DNA of 6,948 nt from an uncultured Clostridium sp. (GTDB lineage Bacteria; Bacillota; Clostridia; TANB77; CAG-508). Below the pieces are notes generated by a model. It searched no databases and was not told where the DNA came from. It saw only the letters and a program-made list of their open reading frames with translations. Each line of letters starts with the position of its first letter. The first letter of the stretch is position 1. Below, piece by piece: positions 6,445 through 6,948 of this stretch. The DNA lies in NCBI GenBank assembly GCA_947062645.1, contig CAMSQT010000056.1, forward strand, positions 1 through 6,948, given 5' to 3'. Made by a program: the position numbers and the translations under genes.

Positions 6445-6531
6445 AATAAGCAAACATTTACTTTACCTTCACTAATATTTAAAATAGCATGAAATATACT
6501 TGACAATACACTAACATTAGGAGTGAAGAAT
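6445..6531 (+). promoter_or_regulatory. Intergenic region before the MazF gene
   Basis: 87 bp of AT-rich sequence without a gene. A possible -10, TATACT (6495-6500), has no good -35 at the right distance, and the TTGACA at 6500-6505 has no -10 at 16-18 bp. I cannot name a promoter with confidence. AGGAGTG (6519-6525) is the ribosome binding site for ATG 6532. No small open frame that could encode an antitoxin is visible on the plus strand. Confidence 0.35.
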
Positions 6532-6882
6532 ATGCAAATCAAAAGAGGAGATATGTTTTATGCAGATTTAAGTCCAGTGGTTGGCTCAGAGCAAGGAGGA
6601 GTAAGACCGGTTCTTATTATACAAAATGACTTAGGCAATAAATATAGTCCAACTGTTATTGCAGCAGCAATTACTTCTCAAACCGGAAAAAATAAATTAC
6701 CAACTCATATTGAAATAGATTCCAATTCTTGTGGATTGAAAAGTAATTCAGTTGTACTTGCAGAGCAAATTAGAACCATAGATAAAAGCAGATTAAAAGA
6801 ACGAATTGGTCATATTGATGACGAAAAAATAATTGATAAAGTCAACAATGCTTTGGGGGTAAGTTTTGGACTAGATGAATAA
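6532..6882 (+). CDS. mazF: MazF/PemK-family endoribonuclease toxin (EndoA-like)
   Basis: 116 residues, the typical length. ATG 6532 follows AGGAGTG (6519-6525); the upstream GTG at 6523 lies inside that site and is rejected. Seen: KRGDMFYADLSPVVGSEQGG (4-23), R25 in GGVRPVLIIQND, T48 in AAITSQ, and VVLAEQIRTIDKSRLKERIG toward the end. R25 and T48 are the catalytic pair known from Bacillus subtilis EndoA, so it should be active as a sequence-specific mRNA endonuclease. Family knowledge: the toxin is normally neutralised by a small antitoxin gene directly upstream. Here the upstream neighbour is the GerS/LolA-like gene, so the antitoxin must be elsewhere or absent. Only 22 bp follow the stop before the adapter. 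Confidence 0.95.
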   Translation: MQIKRGDMFYADLSPVVGSEQGGVRPVLIIQNDLGNKYSPTVIAAAITSQTGKNKLPTHIEIDSNSCGLKSNSVVLAEQIRTIDKSRLKERIGHIDDEKIIDKVNNALGVSFGLDE

Positions 6883-6904
6883 AAAATTGCCAAAGGGGAC
6901 GTTC

Positions 6905-6948
6905 AGATCGGAAGAGCGTCGTGTAGGGAAAGAGTGTTGGATCGAGTG
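6905..6948 (-). other. Library adapter, right end (not biological)
   Basis: Begins with AGATCGGAAGAGC, the standard Illumina adapter read-through, and is the exact reverse complement of 4-47. It is a library end rather than a terminal inverted repeat of a replicon or transposon. Both genome ends of the window are therefore fragment ends. Confidence 0.97.

Noticed and set aside
6500..6528. TTGACA at 6500 as -35 of a mazF promoter
   Set aside because: No acceptable -10 lies 16-18 bp downstream; that stretch is the ribosome binding site region.
4..6948. Perfect 44-bp terminal inverted repeats, as in a linear element or transposon
   Set aside because: The repeats are Illumina adapter sequence, a library artefact.

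Overview
The window is one low-GC, chromosome-like fragment flanked on both sides by the same library adapter. Positions 4-47 and 6905-6948 are perfect reverse complements and contain the Illumina Read-1 adapter, so only about 48-6904 is biological. Codon use is strongly A/T-biased, Shine-Dalgarno sites are strong, and minD, minE and rodA are adjacent. Together with a PemK/MazF toxin and a GerS/LolA-like protein, this suggests an uncultured Clostridia-type Bacillota, probably from a host-associated metagenome. The taxonomic call is an inference. UGA is used as a stop (the ATPase gene) and AGG as arginine (dusB).

Layout. (1) 48-797 is the 3' part of a C-type-lectin/formylglycine-generating-enzyme-fold protein. 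Its last ~110 coding bases have the adenine-depleted, NNY-codon pattern of a diversity-generating retroelement (DGR) variable region; no reverse transcriptase or template repeat is present. (2) A strong 18-bp hairpin overlaps a good promoter, followed at 894-2186 by a DUF4143-type ATPase with a nuclease-like C-terminal domain. (3) A promoter region precedes a same-strand cluster at 2300-6444: minD, minE (with a long acidic tail), rodA, dusB and a membrane-anchored GerS/LolA-like protein. Spacing is tight, suggesting an operon that joins Min division-site selection and peptidoglycan elongation with tRNA modification. (4) 6532-6882 encodes a MazF/EndoA-type toxin with no antitoxin gene beside it.

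The most striking observation is in rodA and dusB. Each is complete and full length only if the ribosome changes to the +1 frame twice. All four shifts occur exactly at an in-frame CGG codon, and in all four the leading C is skipped so that reading resumes on a conserved glycine codon (CGGA three times, CGGC once). I found no in-frame CGG read as an ordinary codon in any other recognised gene. The simplest biological reading is that CGG is unassigned in this organism and is bypassed by +1 frameshifting or decoded as a CGGN-to-Gly quadruplet. Systematic sequencing error remains the main alternative, but identical short contexts elsewhere in the window are intact.
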